This document shows positions 30,671 through 42,860 of a DNA stretch of 64,000 bases, piece after piece (position 1 is the first letter of the stretch; each line of letters starts with the position of its first letter). The stretch spans positions 57,771,602-57,835,601 of the forward strand of contig CP154954.1 in NCBI GenBank assembly GCA_039621445.1. Reading direction: 5' to 3'. The notes beneath the pieces are model-generated. The model did not search any database, was not told where the DNA came from, and was given only the letters and a program-made list of their open reading frames with translations. The stretch comes from Euglena gracilis. Taxonomy: Eukaryota > Euglenida > Euglenophyceae > Euglenales. A program made the position numbers and the translations under genes.

Positions 30671-33600
30671 TCAAAAGTATGGGGAATGCGTACCACCGCT
30701 ATTGCAATCAAGTAGTTGCTCAGGGCACTGTCCCCATGCCAGTTGTCTTGCCAACTCGCGCATCAAAGCCATTCCAAGTCCCTGCCATGCACTGGCCTCC
30801 ACACCCCGCCTCTCCCAGCCGTTATGTTGGCTTGTTTGGAGGCGGATGCATGTGGAGACGAATCCTTGGCCTGCTTCACTCATGCCACCGTAGCAGTCCA
30901 TCACCAGTGGGATAAATGTCCAGCCTCGTCGCTTGCAAGGGTCCCCATACTTGGCAATTTTGTCTTCTTCCTGTCGAGTGTGCCAATTGTCCACCTGAGC
31001 TGGAGGTGACCTGGAGGGTGCTAGTGGGTGTCTGACTGTGACATCAATGGCTGCGGGTCCATTTGCGTCAAATCGAGTGATGAAAACATCGCCCGGTCGA
31101 GTTCCGTCCTCAGCTTTTTCTTCTCGACGTGCAGGAAAGCCAGCTCGCTGTGCCAGGTTCAGGACAAAGCTTTGCACTGCCCCGTGCCGCCGAACGAGGT
31201 TGTTACGGTGGCAGCAGACGAGGTGGTGGCCGGCTGTGTCAAGTGGGCTCATGCATCGTGGACATGCGGGAGAGTGGCTCTCTTCTGTTTTTACCACAGG
31301 AGCGCCAAGCGTCCATTGGAGGAGGGCAACAAATTCTTTCGTGGGTACAAGGGTTTTTGTGCCAGCAGAGGGGACTGCACACGTCCAGGCCATGGCATGA
31401 GGCCTTGTTTGGCAAGAAAATCGGATGGCATCAGATCCGGACAGGGAGTTTTGCAGTTTCTTTTGGCGCAGCATTGAGCAGACGTTCCCCCAGTGTTTCT
31501 GTGACACCATTTCTCGTGGTAGTTGGGTGGCACGGGTGGAGTCATCTGTTAAGGCCTGCAGGGGTTGACCTTCAACACCAACGATCTTCAGCAATGTCAG
31601 TGCGGAGTCAAAATCTGGTGGTTTCATATTGCGGATTACGAAGTCCGGAAGTCCCAACAACGTTTCAGCCCTTTGGAGGAAGTCCAGTTGGGCTGACCAC
31701 CGTGCAGCGAGTCGGCATTCCTGCGGATCCTTAATTCCTAGTCCCCCCAAACGGGGTGGCAAGGTGGCCTGTGACCACTGGTTGTCATCAACTGGTCCTG
31801 TCATGATGCAACTCAGCGTGTTTCGTAAACAGTGGCTCACCAATAAGCATTGGTCCCCAGCAAGCGGCAGTGGTGTTCCCCTCAGTAGGTCATTGCCGCG
31901 ACATGCATCCAAACATTGACGCAAAAGGGTGTACTGGACATGGGCACTTGGCACAAGCTGTAGGAGATTGCATGCCTTCAGAACCATTTCGACTCGTGGA
32001 GCCCAAACAGTGGAGGCGAACGCCCCCCCTGCTGGGTGGCAGACTGGCAGTCCAAGGACCTTGAGGCCACTTGCTTCAGAATATTCCTGCACCGGAATTT
32101 GTTGGAGCGGGGTTGTGTTGGTTGGGAGGCTGGACCATTCCATTCCAAAGGCAGGTCCCCACAATCGACACTTGGATATATTCAGGGAAACCCCAATGAG
32201 GGGTCCTTCTCGCAGAATGTATCGGACTGCTGTTTCCAGTTGTGCTGGGGTACCCACGAGATGGGCATCATCCAAGTACCATGCTTGCCATCCGACCAGC
32301 TCACCCACTTTTTCAACAAGATTTTGAACTGCAATTGCGAACGCCGCAGGGCCACATGGGTCACCTTGTTGCACACCACTTTTGCTGCGAAAGGAGGTTG
32401 ACCCACAGTACAAAGTGGAATGCTCACTGTAGCAGCTCTCCATCCATGCTGTCATCTCAGGGCAACGTTCTCGAACAGCGTCCAGCATACCCTCACGGCG
32501 CAGGCAGTTGAAGGCATTTGCAAAGTCCAATTGCAACACACCCCAATCCTGAGCACCTGTGTGATGGAGACAGCCGACAAGCTGCCGAAGTCCAATGGCA
32601 ACAATGGAACAGGGATCAGAATGGCCAACACCAAATTGTCCAGGCAGACTGTTGCGAACTGCTGTTCTCACCACTTCCTGTCTCATGATCACTTTTCCTA
32701 CCAGCCGACGTAGGCATTCGCCCGCTGCTATGGGCCTGGTTCCCTCTTCTTCTGGAGCAGGTGGGCATTGGTTGCCGAAATCATCGGTATTTTTGGCTGC
32801 TTTCACTTTTCGCAAAGCTGTCAGTCTGGCTGCTGCCATGATTGCCGCAGGTCCTTTGGGCAAACCATTGTCAATGGTGCGATAACAGAAGGTCGTGAGT
32901 TCGTCCAAAAGGTCATCTGCGTGGCAACCTGCATCATGCCCCATCAAACACCGAAGGTGGTCGGGCCTCAAGCCAGAGGGGCCTGGGGAAGATTCTGGGC
33001 CAAAGCTGAAGACTGCCTTTCGCACTATTGTCCGGCGTTGTTGCATGTCTTCCTCAGAAGTGGCAGCTGGTAGCGAACGTCTCATGGTCGTTGGGCCAAG
33101 TCCATGAGGCGGTTCATGTGGATGCAATTGCCGGAGGCGTTCACGTACCAAGGGGTTGTCGGGATCTTGAACACCATCGGAAGTCAACAGGTTGCACGCT
33201 TTGGATACAGCACCCCTGCCGACCAGTCGTTCTAGTCTGGAAACAAAATCCTCTTTTGTTACTTCTTCCTCTTTCGAGGCAGCCAGTCTAGTACGTGGTC
33301 TCTTTCGTGCGTTAGTTGCTTCCACTGGAGGAGAAGTGTCCTTCCAACTCTCAAGCGTCGGGCGGTTTAGGTATTGTCGTGAACGAGCCTGCAGGATGCG
33401 GCCAAGCCGTGCCCAGTGACCGCGCCCACCACGGCCAAAGGGTGCCATCACTGCCTTTGGGAAGCACCAAAGGGCGTGCATGGCTTCCCAGGTGCTTTGT
33501 TCGTTCAGGCGGCGCAAGAGTGTGCAATAGACCTCGGCCACTGCTTGGATGGCCCCGCGAGGGATAAGGCTGATTGACCCACGGCGATCGTGGGCAATTT

Positions 33601-34201
33601 CTTCCCAAGTTGGATGAAGGTCAGGGCATGGTCCTGAGAGGGGGTGGGATGCGGCATCAATGTTCATTGCGACGCTGTGTGGCAATGGGGCCGTGGCAGA
33701 GTTCAAGGGTTGTTCGCTCTGAGCTGGGTCACCCCCAATGAGGTCCAGAAGGAGCTGTTGTAGATTCCGGCCATCTTGCGAGGAGGTTTCCAAGAGTGGG
33801 GCAAGGGTGGGTGGGACCGAGGCAGTTGCCATCAAGAAGCCGACAGCCCTTGCCGGGTCCTCGCTGAAGTCAATTTCAGTCTGTGGGGGTACTGCGGGGC
33901 CTGGGTTTGGCTGAATGTCACCAGAGGACAAAATTCCTTCCCCGCGCCCCAAGCGACGGTGGTGACCGGTGCAAGTACTGGGGTTTTGGCGCTTCTTGGT
34001 GGGCATGCGTTTGGGCCCGCTATCCCTTTCCCTTTGAAACTCCAGTTCCGGGGGTCTGCAGGAAATGGGGGGTTGGGGCTCTGGGGTTATTTCGTTTGCG
34101 TGGAGGAAAGTGTGCCTGGCAGCTTTTGGGGAAACAGAGGCTTTGACTTTATGTGTCGCTTTGGCGGCTTTTAGCAAATTGGGCCTGGCAGTTTTGAGCA
34201 A
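30671..34201 (-). CDS. Non-LTR retrotransposon ORF, version 2, open for 1176 codons
   Basis: Uninterrupted version of 15289-18818. Order from the N-terminus: Lys/Pro-rich segment; 2A-like GDIQPNPGP at residues 94-102; RT at about 400-700 with QLDFANAFNCLRR, GVQQGDPCGP and YLDDAHLVG; thumb; knuckle CPRCMSPLDTAGHHLVCC; restriction-like nuclease RPGDVF...AIDVTV. The first in-frame ATG is codon 66 (about 34006). If translation starts there, the 2A-like site lies about 36 residues in, so skipping would release a short leader peptide. It differs from version 1 by one G (31370-31373) and a few substitutions near 30827. No target-site duplication or poly-A tail was identified. Confidence 0.85.
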   Translation of the reverse strand: MLKTARPNLLKAAKATHKVKASVSPKAARHTFLHANEITPEPQPPISCRPPELEFQRERDSGPKRMPTKKRQNPSTCTGHHRRLGRGEGILSSGDIQPNPGPAVPPQTEIDFSEDPARAVGFLMATASVPPTLAPLLETSSQDGRNLQQLLLDLIGGDPAQSEQPLNSATAPLPHSVAMNIDAASHPLSGPCPDLHPTWEEIAHDRRGSISLIPRGAIQAVAEVYCTLLRRLNEQSTWEAMHALWCFPKAVMAPFGRGGRGHWARLGRILQARSRQYLNRPTLESWKDTSPPVEATNARKRPRTRLAASKEEEVTKEDFVSRLERLVGRGAVSKACNLLTSDGVQDPDNPLVRERLRQLHPHEPPHGLGPTTMRRSLPAATSEEDMQQRRTIVRKAVFSFGPESSPGPSGLRPDHLRCLMGHDAGCHADDLLDELTTFCYRTIDNGLPKGPAAIMAAARLTALRKVKAAKNTDDFGNQCPPAPEEEGTRPIAAGECLRRLVGKVIMRQEVVRTAVRNSLPGQFGVGHSDPCSIVAIGLRQLVGCLHHTGAQDWGVLQLDFANAFNCLRREGMLDAVRERCPEMTAWMESCYSEHSTLYCGSTSFRSKSGVQQGDPCGPAAFAIAVQNLVEKVGELVGWQAWYLDDAHLVGTPAQLETAVRYILREGPLIGVSLNISKCRLWGPAFGMEWSSLPTNTTPLQQIPVQEYSEASGLKVLGLPVCHPAGGAFASTVWAPRVEMVLKACNLLQLVPSAHVQYTLLRQCLDACRGNDLLRGTPLPLAGDQCLLVSHCLRNTLSCIMTGPVDDNQWSQATLPPRLGGLGIKDPQECRLAARWSAQLDFLQRAETLLGLPDFVIRNMKPPDFDSALTLLKIVGVEGQPLQALTDDSTRATQLPREMVSQKHWGNVCSMLRQKKLQNSLSGSDAIRFSCQTRPHAMAWTCAVPSAGTKTLVPTKEFVALLQWTLGAPVVKTEESHSPACPRCMSPLDTAGHHLVCCHRNNLVRRHGAVQSFVLNLAQRAGFPARREEKAEDGTRPGDVFITRFDANGPAAIDVTVRHPLAPSRSPPAQVDNWHTRQEEDKIAKYGDPCKRRGWTFIPLVMDCYGGMSEAGQGFVSTCIRLQTSQHNGWERRGVEASAWQGLGMALMRELARQLAWGQCPEQLLDCNSGGTHSPYF

Positions 34202-34224
34202 GTCAGTTTCAGTTTTCGCGATTT

Positions 34225-34571
34225 ACAAAAATCGCGATTATGTGAAAATTCTTAATTGTAATACCTTTTTCTCCCAGGCCGCCATGCCGCTGAAGAGCTC
34301 TGGTGCTTGCAAGCAGTTGCCCACGGTGGCATTTGTGCCCATGAATGCCCTCGTGGTCCCAACCCTCCAGCAGCAAGTGCCAGGTCCCTCCAGAACTGGC
34401 AGCAGGAGCAGGCGGTGCAACGGCTGGTGGTGAGTTCTTGACTGTTGAGATCGAAGAGGAAGGAGCCGGACCAAGGAGATGTCTCCTGAATTTTTGTTTG
34501 CAGAGCGGGCACTCTTTGAAACGTCCGCTGAAGTGGATATCATCATCACCACGGCCTACCAGTTCTGATTG
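34225..34571 (-). pseudogene. LINE N-terminal zinc-finger remnant, version 2
   Basis: Counterpart of 18842-19188 (CPLCKQKF...H pattern). Confidence 0.5.
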
Positions 34572-34683
34572 AGAAGGGGCTGGACTGCAGCTAGTCCAAA
34601 TTTGGCCAGTGGGATTTCTAGCAGGACTAGCTAGCGGAAAATTTTTTTCCAGACCGGTGCGAAGAGCCGGAAAAATTTTTTCG

Positions 34684-35122
34684 GGTACTTATCTGTTATC
34701 GTACGACGGACCCCCCCCCTTTCGGTTATGGTACGACACCCTTTTTTTGGGTTATTTAGGGTTAATTAAAGGAATAGGGTTAGGTGCGCACATGCACGTT
34801 TGCGCTACATGGCCACGTTGCGCTACATGGCCACGTTGCGCTACACGGCCATGTAGCGCAACGTGGCCATGTAGCGCAACGTGGCCATTAGCGCACCTAA
34901 CCCTACTCCTTCAATAACCCCATAATAGCGCTACATGGCCACGTTGCGCTACACGGCCATGCAGCGCAACGTGGCCATGTAGCGCAACGTGGCCATGTAG
35001 CGCACTGTAGCATGAGCGCACCTAACCCTACTCCTTCAATAACCCCATAATAACCCAGAAAAAGGGTGTCGTACCATAACCGAAAGGGGGGGGGGTCCGT
35101 CGTATGATAACAGATAAGTACC
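34684..35122. mobile_element. 439-bp TIR element (MITE), version 2
   Basis: Same element as 19301-19739 with the same TTTTTTCG flanks. Confidence 0.85.
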
Positions 35123-35130
35123 TTTTTTCG

Positions 35131-38100
35131 GACCCCCCAAAATGGCCAAAAATTCCCCTTTTTGGCCACCCTTGGGATTCTTTGGAACAAAATGAGCCAA
35201 AAAACGTATTAAAAACCTCATTTCCACCTCGGCATGCAGCGCCGGAGGAAAGTTTTTTTTTTCCAGTCAGGGGGGCAGGGTTGGTTGGGAAGCCTTGAGG
35301 GGGGGGGGTCGGACCCCCCCTCCTACCTCGAAACCGAGGGGGGGCCGAGAATTTTTCGATTTCATGGACGGGCAAAGGGCCAGAAATGGGGTCGAAAATG
35401 GTCAAAAATCCCTGATTTTTCTTTGAAAATCGATCCGAAAATGCCCATTTTTTGAATGTCTTTTTGCATTTTTTTGGGGGAAAAACACCAACACATCAAA
35501 AAAAATGGGCAATATGGCCAAAAGTCAGCAAAAGGGGTGTTTTTTGCTCATTTTCCGGTGCGCAGCGCCGGAAGAAAATTTTCTGCTATTTTTGGCACCT
35601 GCCACCACCTTACGCCCCCAGGGGGGGGGTGGTCGGGACCAGGTTTTGAACAGTGCTGAGCTCTTGATTAGCGCGCACCCAACCTTCATTGACGCCCCCA
35701 TATAAACCGGCCTTCTCCATGGAGCTCTTTTGACTGAAATGCAAGGGTTTTGTGCCCAAAACCGAAGGCCAGGGGGTCAAAAAACAGTCGTTTTTGGCTC
35801 AAAAAACACCTTTTCCGGGTCCGGGAGGCCAAAAAACATCGTTTCGGGAAAAACGGCTCAGTCGAACTGTGGGAAAAGTTTACAAAATGGCCATCAGGGC
35901 CAAAAACGGCCGTATCTCGGGCTGGGCGGGGAGTTGCGGGGAAATCAAAATACCAGTAGAGGGCGTTCCAAAGGCTTCAAATCAGGTCTCCAGACATTTC
36001 TATACACAAATTGTGGCTGAGCCCAGATTTCAGCCTGAAAACGTGTTCAGCCAGGGGCCCCCGAAATGTGGTTTTTGTGGTGTTGCCATTCCCAAAAATC
36101 CAAATTGTCTGGAGCTGAGCAAAGTTGTCTGTGACGCCGAACAAACAAAGTTGTCTGTGAACAAAGTTGTCTGTGATTGGCATATCATTTTCATTGCCAA
36201 GATTTGGCAAAAGAGCCACCAAAGTATGGCTCTTTTGTGTCAAGAACTGTGTTTGGGCCAAGACTCAGGGGGGGCCCAGGGGCGGGGACCGCGACGCCGA
36301 AGGCGCCGCGGTCCCCGCCCCTGGGCCCCCCTAAAACCTTGGCCCAAACCACTGTTCTTGTTTGAAGATTTAAGACTTTTAAAGTCTCGAAATCGGCCCA
36401 CACACGGTTTCTCTTTGTGTAAAGCATGCTGTCCGCCACTCTGTTTCGTTGTGCTCCAAGGCAACCTAGCCTTCTGTCGTGTTGTAGAGTGCCCCCGACC
36501 CGCCCCACTCGTTGAGGACCACCCGGCCTCGCAACCGCCCACCGATTTTTCATGCCAGCGTTTTTTTTTTACTCAGGGTTGCCACAGATGCCCTCACTGA
36601 AAACGTGCCTGAACCCGGATGCCTTCACTGAAAACGTGTCATTGACCCGAATGCCCTCACTGAAAACGTGCCTGAACCCGGATGCCTTCACTGAAAACGT
36701 GTCATTGACCCGAATGCCCTCATTGAAAACGTGTTCATGACCACGAATTTCAGGGCAGGCATTTGGCGGGCTGAACACGTTTTTATTTGAGTTGGCTTCA
36801 TTTTGGAGATATTTTAAAAACGTGTTCAGCCCGCCAAATGCCTGCCCTGAAATTCGTGGTCATGAACACGTTTTCCATGAGCGCATTTGTGGCAATGACA
36901 CGTTTTCCATAAAGGCATGTGTGGTTAGGCACGTTTTCCATTCAGGCATCTGTGGCAATGACACGTTTTCCACAGGTGTAACAAGGGGGGGTCGGGGGGG
37001 CAGCCGACCCCCCCCCCCGGGATTTTGGAAAGAAAAATTTTTTTGCAGCATGAATGTGATATTTTTCTTTGTAATGCCATGTTCTGTGTCAAGAACTGTG
37101 TTTGGGCCAAGAGTTGGGGGGAGCCCAGGGGCGGGGACCGCGGTGCCGAAGGCGCCGTGGTCGCCCCTGGGCCCCCCTAAAACCTTGGCCCAAAACACTG
37201 TTCTTGTTTGAAACCGTGTTTTGGGCGAAGATTTAAGACTTTTAAAGTCTCGAAATCGGCCCAAACACGGTTTCTACTACAAAAAAGGGGTGGCGGACGC
37301 CGGTTCTGTCCTGAACCCGGCGTCCCGGACGCCGGTTCCGTCCGAAGGACGGAACCGGCGTCCGGGGACGCCGGGTTCAGGACAGAACCGGCGTCCGCCA
37401 CCCCTTGTTTAAAGCGGCGTTTTAGAGACGCCGGGTTCAGGACAGAACCGGCGTTCACCCCCTTCGGGCCAGGGAGCACTTAGAAATACGTTCACTAGCG
37501 TTCCCCTTTAGTCCCAGGGGGGAACAGCCAAAACGTCCCAAAGCAAATTCTGAAAAAAAAACCAGAGGATTCAAACATAAAATCTCTGAAACTCTAAAAA
37601 AGCCATGGGGGTTCCAGCCGTATTCCCCAACCGTATTTCTGACAGAAAAAAACCCAGCACGTCCAGCCAAAATTTCCCAACCGTGATAATAAACCCAGCG
37701 AGGTCCAACCACAGTTTACCCTCCATATGTCTGAAACAACCCAGGGGGTCCAGCCAACATTTACCAGCCGCAATTCTGAAAAACGCACGGGGGGTTCCAG
37801 CCAGCATTTAACAACCGTATTTCTAAAAAACCCAGGGGGGTCCAGCCAACATTTCCCAACCGTAATTCTAAGAAAAAACCCAGGGGTGGGCAGTCAACAT
37901 TAAACCGAATTTTTGAAATAACCCAGGGCGGGTCCAGCCAAAATTTCCCTGCCGTATGTCTGAAAAAACCCAGGGGGGGGTCCACCCAAAATTCCCAACC
38001 GTACTTCTGAAGAAATCCAGTGGGGTCCAGCCAAAATTTCTGTAATGTGTCTCCTTGCCGGCAATATGTTTTGCCCTGTAATCAGTGCAGCTGTAGCAAC

Positions 38101-41100
38101 CTGTATGCCTAGCAATCCTCCCCCCCCACCTCAGAAACTGCAAAACGCTTGCCGTCAGTCATCCATGATATTTTGCACTCAGCAATTGTGCCTTTTATCC
38201 CCTTTCATCCAAGGAGATTTTTGTTTCTGGGGTCACATTGGCACACTTTTTTACACAAAATACAGTCCCAAAACGGACGCCGGGTTTTGGACAGAACCGG
38301 CGTTCCTAACGCCGGGTTTTAGGACAGAACCGGCGTCCGGAAAACCCGTGGGGGGGGACGCCGGTTCTGTCCTGAACCCGGCGTCTCAAACGCCGGTTTA
38401 ATGGTTCAAAGGGCGTTACTGTCTCGGCTGCCTTCGGCAGCCACCTTGCCAGTTAAAAGCACATTTTTGGAGAATGAAATTGTAAAATCCATTACCGTCT
38501 CGGCCGCCTTTGGCGGCCGAAATAAAAATCCTTGAAAAAACCCCACGGCACTTACATTTTGGTTGTTCCATGGAAAAAAAATCCTCCTCGGCGCTTTGCG
38601 CCGGGGAAAAAAAGGATGTGCTCCAAATTTTGTCGGTTCCTCGCCCCCCCCCCCCCGGGAAAAAATTCTTCCGACACTGCTGACGTTTTCCATTAAGGCA
38701 TCTGTGGCAATGACACGTTTTCCATTGGTGTCACAAGGGGGGTCGGGGGGGGCAGCCGACCCCCCCCCCCCGGGATTTTGGAAAGAAAATTTTTTTTGCA
38801 GCATGAATGTGATATTTTTCTTTGTAATGCCATGTTCAATGGTTCAAAAGGCGTTACCGTCTCGGCTGCCTTCGGCAGCCACCTTGCCAGTTAAAAGCAC
38901 ATTTTTGGAGAATGAAATTGCAAAATCCATTACCGTCTCGATAAAAATAAAGGATTTTTCAAGGATAAAAATCCTTGAAAAAACCCCACGGCACTTCTTG
39001 ATGTTTAAACCGGCGTTAGACGCCAGGTTCAGGACAGAACCGGCGCCCCCCACCCCACGGGTTTTCCGGACGCCGGTTCTGTCCTAAAACCCGGCGTCCG
39101 GTTTGGATTTTGGCCACAAACCGACTTTTTTTCCCCTCCTTTGGTGCTAATTTTTGTTAATTAATGTTTGAATACAAACTGATGTCCCCATCAGGCTTGC
39201 GCTTAGTCGGGTGCCTATCCCACGGGGGGGGGGATGGGTGCTCGGGGCAGGCACCCCATCAGGCTTCTTTTTAAGTCACCTGACCCCCCCCCCCCGCCGG
39301 GGGGGGGGGGGGGGGTGTAGGTGGGCCCGGGCCCGCCCCCCCCCCAGGGGGGGGGGGGTCCCGCGCCGGAGGCGCTGGGTATACCTTTTCGGCGCGAAGC
39401 GCCGAAAATTTTTGAAAATTGCCTTTAACGGGGCCGATTTTTGGGGGGTCCCCGGACCCCCCCCCCCCCCGGGGGGGGGGTCCCGCGCCACCCTGGGTGG
39501 GTGGGGGGGGACCCCCCCCCCCTCCCCCCCCGGGGGGCTTAAAAAGAAGCCTGCACCCCATAGCACCCGATCCGACCCCCCCCCGGGGGGGGTAGGGTTT
39601 TGGGGGGTGCCTGCCCCTAGCAGGCACCCCCTCCGACCCCTGCGCCGAAGGCTCCGGGGCCCGGAAAAGGCCATTTTCAATGAAAATTTTCTGGGTCCGG
39701 CCCGGACCCCTGTCCCCCCCCGGGGGGGGGGGTGGGGCTGCTAGGGGCAGGCACCCTATAGCACCCACCCCCCCACCCCCCCCGATTGGTAATCACAAGC
39801 ATGGTCCCCATATGTCCCCCTCCCTCCATTTTCTTGACCAGCCGAGATTGGGGGAAACTCTTCCGGTCAACGAAAAAAAATGATTTTGCGGAAAGTGAAA
39901 AAAATGGCTTCTTCACCCCCCCCAGGTTGCGTTGGGAGGTTTCCAAAGGGGTTCAACCCATGATTTCGCTTTCTAGCTCAAGTTTTTGGAGTGTTGGACT
40001 TCAAAAAAGGCGTTAGCGTCTCGGCCCCTTCGGGGCAGGGGGGACAGAAAAAAGTACATTTTGGTTGTGCCATGGAAAAAAATTCTCCTCAGCGCTTCGC
40101 GCCGGGGAAAAAAAGGATGTGCTCCAAATTTTGTTGGTTCCCCCCCCCGGGAAAAAATTGTTCCGACACTGCTGACGTTTTCCATTAAGGCATCTGTGGA
40201 AATGACACGTTTTCCACAGGTGTCACAAGGGGGGGTCGGGGGGCAGCCCCCCCCCCCGGGATTTTGAAAGAAAATTTTTTTTGTATGAATGTGATATTTT
40301 TCTTTGTAATGCCATGTTCAATGGTTCAAAAGGCGTTACTGTCTCGGCTGCCTTCGGCAGCCACCTTGCCAGTTAAAAGCACATTTTTGGAGAATGAAAT
40401 TGCAAAATCCATTACCGTCTCGGCCGCCTTTGGCGGCCGAAATAAAAATCCTTGAAAAAACCCCACGGCACTTCTTGATGTTTAAACCGGCGTTAGAGGA
40501 CAGAACCGGCGTCCCCCCACCCCACGGGTTTTCCGGACGCCGGTTCTGTCCTAAAACCCGGCGTCCGGTTTGGATTTTGGCCACAAACCGACTTTTTTTT
40601 CCCTCCTTTGGTGCTAATTGTTTTTTGGGACCCCACAAACCACTTTCACCTTGGCTTTGAATACAAACTGATGTCCCCATATGTCCCCCTCCCTCCATTT
40701 TCTTGACCAGCCGAGATTGGGGGAAACTCTTCCGGTCAATGAAAAAAAATGATTTTGCGGAAAGTGAAAAAAATGGCTTCTTCACCCCTCCCCCCCAGGT
40801 TGCGAAGTCGACAGTTGGGTTGAGTTGGGAGGTTTCCAAAGGGGTTCACCCATGATTTCGCTTTCTAGCTCAAGTTTTTGGAGCATTGGACTTCAAAAAG
40901 GGCGTTAGCGTCTCGGCCCCTTCGGGGCTAGGGGGACAGAAAAAAGTACATTTTGGTTGTGCCATGGAAAAAAATTCTCCTCGGCGCTTTGCGCCGGGGA
41001 AAAAAAGGATGTGCTCCAAATTTTGTTGGTTCCCCCCCCCCGGGAAAAAATTGTTCCGACACTGCTGACGTTTTCCATTAAGGCATCTGTGGTCAGGCAC

Positions 41101-41754
41101 GTTTTCCGTTAGGGCCTCTGTGGCAAGCAAAAAACCGTTGTCATGAAAATTCGGCGACAGGTTGAGAGGCCGGGTGGTCCTCTACCCTAGATTGGGTAGG
41201 TCTAGACTGGACCACCCCCCCCCCCCCTTTATTTCAGCACACCCACGGGCCAACGGACCCCCCAAATGCTCAATAAGGGGGGGTCAAATGAGGGGGGGGG
41301 GTCAAAAATTTCTTTAGGAAGAGGGCAAAAAAAAATTCGGCGCCTTTGGCGCTGAAAAAAGGGGGGGGGGTGAAGAATCGGGGGGTAGACTAGAATAGGT
41401 AGGTCTAGGGGGGTACTCTACTATATGGCGTGAAACCTGTGCCTAGGACGCCGGTTCGGGCGGTAGCCCGAACCGGCGTCCTAGGCACAGGTTTCACGCC
41501 CGAACCGGCGTTTGGGACACAGTTTTTGAAACCGTGTATTGGGGGCTCTGGTTTCACGCCCGAACCGGCGGCCGAGGAATCACGGCCAATTTCGCCCAAA
41601 ATACCCATGTTTGGGCTGTTTTGGGCGACTTTGGCCCAAATGGGCCGCCGGTCAAAAATGGCAGATTCCACACTGAGGAAGCCATGTTACCCATCAATCG
41701 AAAGCTCTTCTCAAGGACTTTCGACAGATGGCCACAGCATTAGGCCATATTGCA
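35131..41754. other. Repeat field, version 2
   Basis: Counterpart of 19748-26359: long hairpins (about 36250-36354 and 36725-36875), minisatellite (37508-38048), ACGCCGGTTC palindromes, poly-G/C blocks. No independent genes. Confidence 0.7.
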
Positions 41755-42860
41755 CGCAGCGCTTATTTTCAGCGATCGTGTCTTCCAAAATTTGACATCC
41801 TAATTTGTCAAATCCCACAGCTCAGGTTGCATATTGCATATCAAACGAAAGGTCTCGCCAACACCTTTCGCTTGGTACCCACAGAACTCAGCCAGATTGG
41901 AAAGCGCTCTCAAAATCAGCGATCGCGTTTTTCCGCATTTTTCGGACCCCATTTGCATATCTGAAATTGCACTTTTCAGCTGCCATGTTGCCCATCGATC
42001 GAAAGCTCTTCTCAAGGGCTTTCAGCAGCTGGCCTTAGATATCTGCCATACTGCGTGGTATTCTATTTCAGAAATTCTCCAAAATTGGCCAAAAGGAAAC
42101 TTTTCCTCAAAAACCCCCAATTTTGGCCCAAGACCACCCAAAAACTGCTCAAATATGATTGCCACCTGTCTACAAACCCTTTTGGACACTTTTTGGCACT
42201 TTTTATTTTGGGTCTCCTAGACGCCGGTTTCCCGCCCGAACCGGCGTCCAGGACGCCGGTTCGGGCAGAAAATTTCCCGCCCGAACCGGCGTCCTGGACG
42301 CCGGTTCGGGCGTGAAACCAGAGCCCCCATACACGGTTTCAACGTAAGAAACGGCCAGAGGTTGCCTTTGAGCAATACGACAGGGAGTGTTAGACGTCAC
42401 GGAAGACGATTACACAAAAAACAACTCCTTCGATCGTTTTTTTACGGAATGCCCGAGCAACGGCATTCACGTATGTGTGAAACGAGGTTGCCGAACGATT
42501 CCCTGAAACGAACAAAGTTCCCGACTGCCCTGTGCCAGCAAGGTGCCATGAAGGGGGTCAACCTTCGGTTTCTTGGCACCTTGCTGGTAACCCCCCCACC
42601 AAATAATACCCCCCCCCCCCGGGGTATTATTTTTTCGCCCGAAGTCCCGGCCCGAGGGGGGGGGTGTTTTTTTTCCAAAATTTTCGAAATTTTTCGAAGT
42701 CCCGTAAAACCCAAAATAGCACCCAAAACCCCCTTTGGGGTCATTTTTTGCACTTTCTTGTGAAATTTACCTATGGAGGTCAGATGAGCCAGAAAAATTG
42801 ATTTTTTTTTCGTAATTTGTTGTCAGAGATTTTGGTTTTTACCGACATTTTCAGGTCAAA
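41755..42860. other. Mostly unique AT-richer stretch with one palindrome cluster
   Basis: No gene supported. CATCGATCGAAAGCTCTTCTC near 41993-42013 resembles CAATCGAAAGCTCTTCTCAAG at 41695-41715, so a ~300-nt unit occurs twice in diverged form. ACGCCGGTTCGGGC palindromes lie at 42218-42320. GCAAGGTGCCA at about 42537 and TGGCACCTTGC at about 42573 form another hairpin. Confidence 0.5.

Larger units (their letters stand above)
26373..41754. repeat. 15.4-kb segment, version 2 (probable unmerged contig overlap)
   Basis: Same content and order as 10986-26359: RT part, DAF module, protease, gag, LINE, MITE, hairpin and minisatellite field. After 41754 the sequence continues into unique DNA, whereas version 1 stops at the gap. 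This is a suffix-prefix overlap of two contigs rather than a tandem duplication. Confidence 0.9.

Noticed and set aside
10986-41754. True recent tandem duplication
   Set aside because: The border is exactly a 13-N spacer and the repeat is a contig suffix/prefix match; an unmerged overlap explains both.
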